Source of the DNA: Akkermansiaceae bacterium | GTDB lineage: Bacteria; Verrucomicrobiota; Verrucomicrobiia; Verrucomicrobiales; Akkermansiaceae | Reading direction: 5' to 3' | NCBI GenBank assembly: GCA_903909905.1 | Contig: CAIVXP010000318.1 | Location: 1 to 8,906, forward strand | Length of the DNA: 8,906 nt | Shown here: positions 7,037 through 8,906 of the stretch, piece by piece | Numbering within the stretch: position 1 is the first letter of the stretch | Layout of the letters: every line of letters starts with the position of its first letter | Translations under genes and position numbers: made by a program | The notes under the pieces: model-generated | Databases searched by the model: none | Told to the model about the DNA's origin: nothing | The model's input: only the letters and a program-made list of their open reading frames with translations

Positions 7037-7120
7037 CTCAATCATGTTTGGAGATTATGGCATTCATCTAGCAATTTTTGCGGCACGGACTGTCAAAAAT
7101 TACAACCTTGTCGAAAAATA

Positions 7121-7164
7121 GGCAAATTTCCTCCTGTAAAGCCCGAGCAAAATACGAATTTGCC
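7121..7164. promoter_or_regulatory. Inverted repeat GGCAAATT / AATTTGCC upstream of ilvB
   Basis: A perfect 8-bp inverted repeat (7121-7128 and 7157-7164) is separated by 28 bases and lies 70-113 bases before the ilvB ATG. The arms carry the same core as the three words at 6914-6958, so this may be a pair of binding sites for one regulator rather than an RNA hairpin. A related GCAATTCGCC follows at 7187-7196. The function is inferred. Confidence 0.4.
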
Positions 7165-7234
7165 CGATTTTTGATCGTTTTTGATTGCAATTCGCCCGCC
7201 AATCCGCCAACTTGCGCCTCCCAACCCCAATTTT

Positions 7235-8906
7235 ATGAGCAAATCGACCATGGACGGCGCCCAAGCGCTCATCAAGACCCTCGACGATCTCGGCATCGAG
7301 TACATTTTCGGGTATTCCGGCGGTGCCGCGATTCCGATTTTCGACGCCTTGGAGACGGTGAAGACCAAGATGAAATTCATCCTCGTGCGTCACGAGCAAG
7401 GAGCCGTGCACATGGCCGATGGCTATGCCCGCGCGACCGGCCGCCCCGCAGCGGTGCTCGTGACCTCCGGCCCCGGTGCCGGCAACACGGTCACTGGTCT
7501 CATGACCGCGATGATGGACTCCGTGCCGATGCTGGTGATTTGTGGTCAGACCGTGACCTGGATGCTTGGCAAGGACGCCTTCCAGGAGGCCGACATTTTC
7601 GGCATCACCATTCCGGTGGTGAAGCACAACTACCTCGTGAAAGAAACCAACGCGCTGCCGCGCATCGCCCGCGAGGCCTACCACATTTCGACCACCGGTC
7701 GCCCAGGTCCGGTGCTGATCGATGTGCCAAAGGATATTTCGCAAGGCCCCTTCAGCGGCGACATGAATCCCCCGCTGCAACTTCCCGGATATCATCCGGA
7801 AGCTTCAAAGGAAATTTGCGCCAAGTCCGTGAAGCAAGCCGCCGACCTCATCGCCAAGGCCAAGCGCCCGGTGATTCTTGCCGGCCAAGGTTGCATGATC
7901 GCCCGCGCCGACAAGGAGCTGCGTTATCTCGCAGAGACCCTCAACGCGCCGGTCACCACCACGCTGCTCGGCAAAGGTGTGTTCCCCGAAAACCACCCGC
8001 TCTCGCTTGGCATGCTCGGCATGCACGGCACCGCTTACGCCAACAAGGCGATGATCGAGTGCGACCTGCTGCTCAATGTCGGCTCGCGTTTCGACGACCG
8101 CATCATCGGCCAGCCTTCGAAGTTCTGCAAAGACGCCCAGATCATCCACATCGACATCGACCCCGCCGAGATGGGCAAGATGATCCAACCGGATGTGCAA
8201 ATCGTCGGCGATGCGAAAGCTGCGTTGGCGGAGATCAACGAAAAGATCGGCCCGCTCCAAACTTCCGAATGGATCAGCAAGCTCGATGGCTATAAAAAGA
8301 AATTTCCGCTCAGTTATAAAAAACAAGGCGGCCTGCGCATGCAGCAGGTGATCGACGAGCTTTACGAACTCACCGAAGGCAAGGCGATCGTCTCGACCGA
8401 TGTGGGCCAGCACCAGATGTGGGCCGCGCAATTTTACAAAAACCACGAGTCCTTTCATTGGCTCTCCTCCGGTGGCGCCGGCACGATGGGCTTCGGTTTC
8501 CCCGCCGCCATCGGCGCGCAACTCGCATGCCCGGACAAAATGGTCATCTCGATCTCCGGCGACGGCGGATTCCAAATGACCCTCTTCGAACTCGCCACCG
8601 CGCAGCTTCACAAACTGCCGATCAAGATCGTGGTCCTCAACAACCACTACCTCGGCATGGTGCGCCAGTGGCAGGAGTTGTTCTACGAGGATCGCACCTC
8701 CGGCGTCGACCTCATCGGCAATCCCGATTTCTGCAAACTTGCCGGTGCCTACGGCATCCCGTCGGTGCACATCAAGCGCCCGGCCGATGTCACCCGCATG
8801 CTGGAAAAAGCCCTCGCCTACAACGACGGCCCGATCCTCATCCACGCGGAATGCGTCAAGACCGACAATGTTTTCCCAATGATCCCTGCCGGCGCGGCTC
8901 TCGAAG
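7235..8906 (+). CDS. ilvB: Acetolactate synthase (acetohydroxyacid synthase) large subunit; C-terminus beyond right edge
   Basis: A thiamine-diphosphate enzyme that condenses pyruvate with pyruvate or 2-ketobutyrate, the first common step of valine, leucine and isoleucine synthesis. The frame from ATG 7235 is open for 557 codons to the window end; the family is usually about 560-600 residues, so little is missing. Visible marks: the ThDP-activating Glu54 in [22 protein letters not shown] at 78-84, DAFQE at 114-118, GSRFDDR in the central FAD-type domain (283-289), the ThDP/Mg motif from GDGGF (442-446) to NN (469-470), and [10 protein letters not shown] (475-484) with the Trp known from herbicide-resistance work. 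The end [13 protein letters not shown] is typical. FGYSGGA replaces the usual FGYPGGA. It is divergent from the transducer operon; ilvN and ilvC would be expected to the right. No Shine-Dalgarno sequence is visible. Confidence 0.96.
   Translation, partial: MSKSTMDGAQALIKTLDDLGIEYIFGYSGGAAIPIFDALETVKTKMKFILVRHEQGAVHMADGYARATGRPAAVLVTSGPGAGNTVTGLMTAMMDSVPMLVICGQTVTWMLGKDAFQEADIFGITIPVVKHNYLVKETNALPRIAREAYHISTTGRPGPVLIDVPKDISQGPFSGDMNPPLQLPGYHPEASKEICAKSVKQAADLIAKAKRPVILAGQGCMIARADKELRYLAETLNAPVTTTLLGKGVFPENHPLSLGMLGMHGTAYANKAMIECDLLLNVGSRFDDRIIGQPSKFCKDAQIIHIDIDPAEMGKMIQPDVQIVGDAKAALAEINEKIGPLQTSEWISKLDGYKKKFPLSYKKQGGLRMQQVIDELYELTEGKAIVSTDVGQHQMWAAQFYKNHESFHWLSSGGAGTMGFGFPAAIGAQLACPDKMVISISGDGGFQMTLFELATAQLHKLPIKIVVLNNHYLGMVRQWQELFYEDRTSGVDLIGNPDFCKLAGAYGIPSVHIKRPADVTRMLEKALAYNDGPILIHAECVKTDNVFPMIPAGAALE

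Larger units (their letters stand above)
6906..7234. other. Divergent intergenic region between the TonB-like gene and ilvB
   Basis: These 329 bases hold no gene I can support and are visibly more AT-rich than the rest, especially about 6985-7190. They must contain the leftward promoter of the transducer operon and the rightward promoter of ilvB. They contain repeated GCAAATTGCC-like words, an 8-bp inverted repeat and a REP/RAYT-like segment, each listed separately. A perfect TTGACA occurs on the minus strand at 7096-7091 without a convincing -10 beyond it. On the plus strand TTGCGG (7078-7083) and TACAAC (7101-7106) are 17 bases apart, a weak candidate promoter for ilvB. No Shine-Dalgarno sequence precedes ilvB. 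Confidence 0.6.

Noticed and set aside
7091..7096. Perfect TTGACA on the minus strand, considered as -35 of the transducer operon
   Set aside because: The hexamer at 17-base spacing is TGCTAG and nearby alternatives are no better, so no promoter is called.
7044..7121. A 25-codon open frame (MFGDYGIHLAIFAARTV...) upstream of ilvB, considered as an attenuation leader peptide
   Set aside because: It has only two Ile, two Leu and two Val codons, not clustered, and no terminator/antiterminator hairpin with a T run follows.
7805..8845. A 346-codon minus-strand open frame
   Set aside because: It is antisense to ilvB, whose own frame carries all expected motifs. The sequence is His/Asp/Val-rich without family signatures.

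Overview
The window is a GC-rich (about 60% by eye), densely coding piece of a bacterial chromosome. It holds seven protein-coding genes and no RNA gene, CRISPR array or intact insertion sequence that I can support. The gene content (bifunctional penicillin-binding protein, HtrA-type periplasmic proteases, an ExbB/ExbD/TonB-type energy-transduction set) shows a diderm envelope. Protein style and the near absence of Shine-Dalgarno sequences suggest Verrucomicrobiota or a relative, but this is inferred from general likeness, not from a marker gene.

Layout. (1) Positions 1-2320, minus strand: a class A penicillin-binding protein, 773 residues visible, C-terminus cut by the left edge. (2) Positions 2429-4631, plus strand, divergent from it: two closely spaced genes. 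The first is a trypsin-fold protease with an intact catalytic triad and one C-terminal PDZ domain. The second is a related secreted protein whose catalytic His and Ser are replaced, and whose PDZ domain appears to sit inside the protease fold instead of after it. (3) Positions 4645-6905, minus strand, convergent with the protease pair: a TonB/TolA-like transducer, an ExbB/TolQ proton channel and an ExbD/TolR partner, in that transcription order, with gaps of 15 and 5 bases. (4) Positions 6906-7234: a comparatively AT-rich 329-base divergent intergenic region with repeated GCAAATTGCC-like words, an 8-bp inverted repeat and a short segment that recalls REP/RAYT-type palindromes. (5) Positions 7235-8906, plus strand: acetolactate synthase large subunit (ilvB), cut by the right edge near its C-terminus.

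How they fit together. The first six genes all act at the cell envelope: peptidoglycan polymerisation and cross-linking, periplasmic protein quality control, and coupling of proton-motive force to the outer membrane. ilvB is an ordinary branched-chain amino-acid biosynthesis gene that probably starts a separate operon continuing to the right. The most unusual item is the nested-PDZ, catalytically dead partner protease at 3417-4631.
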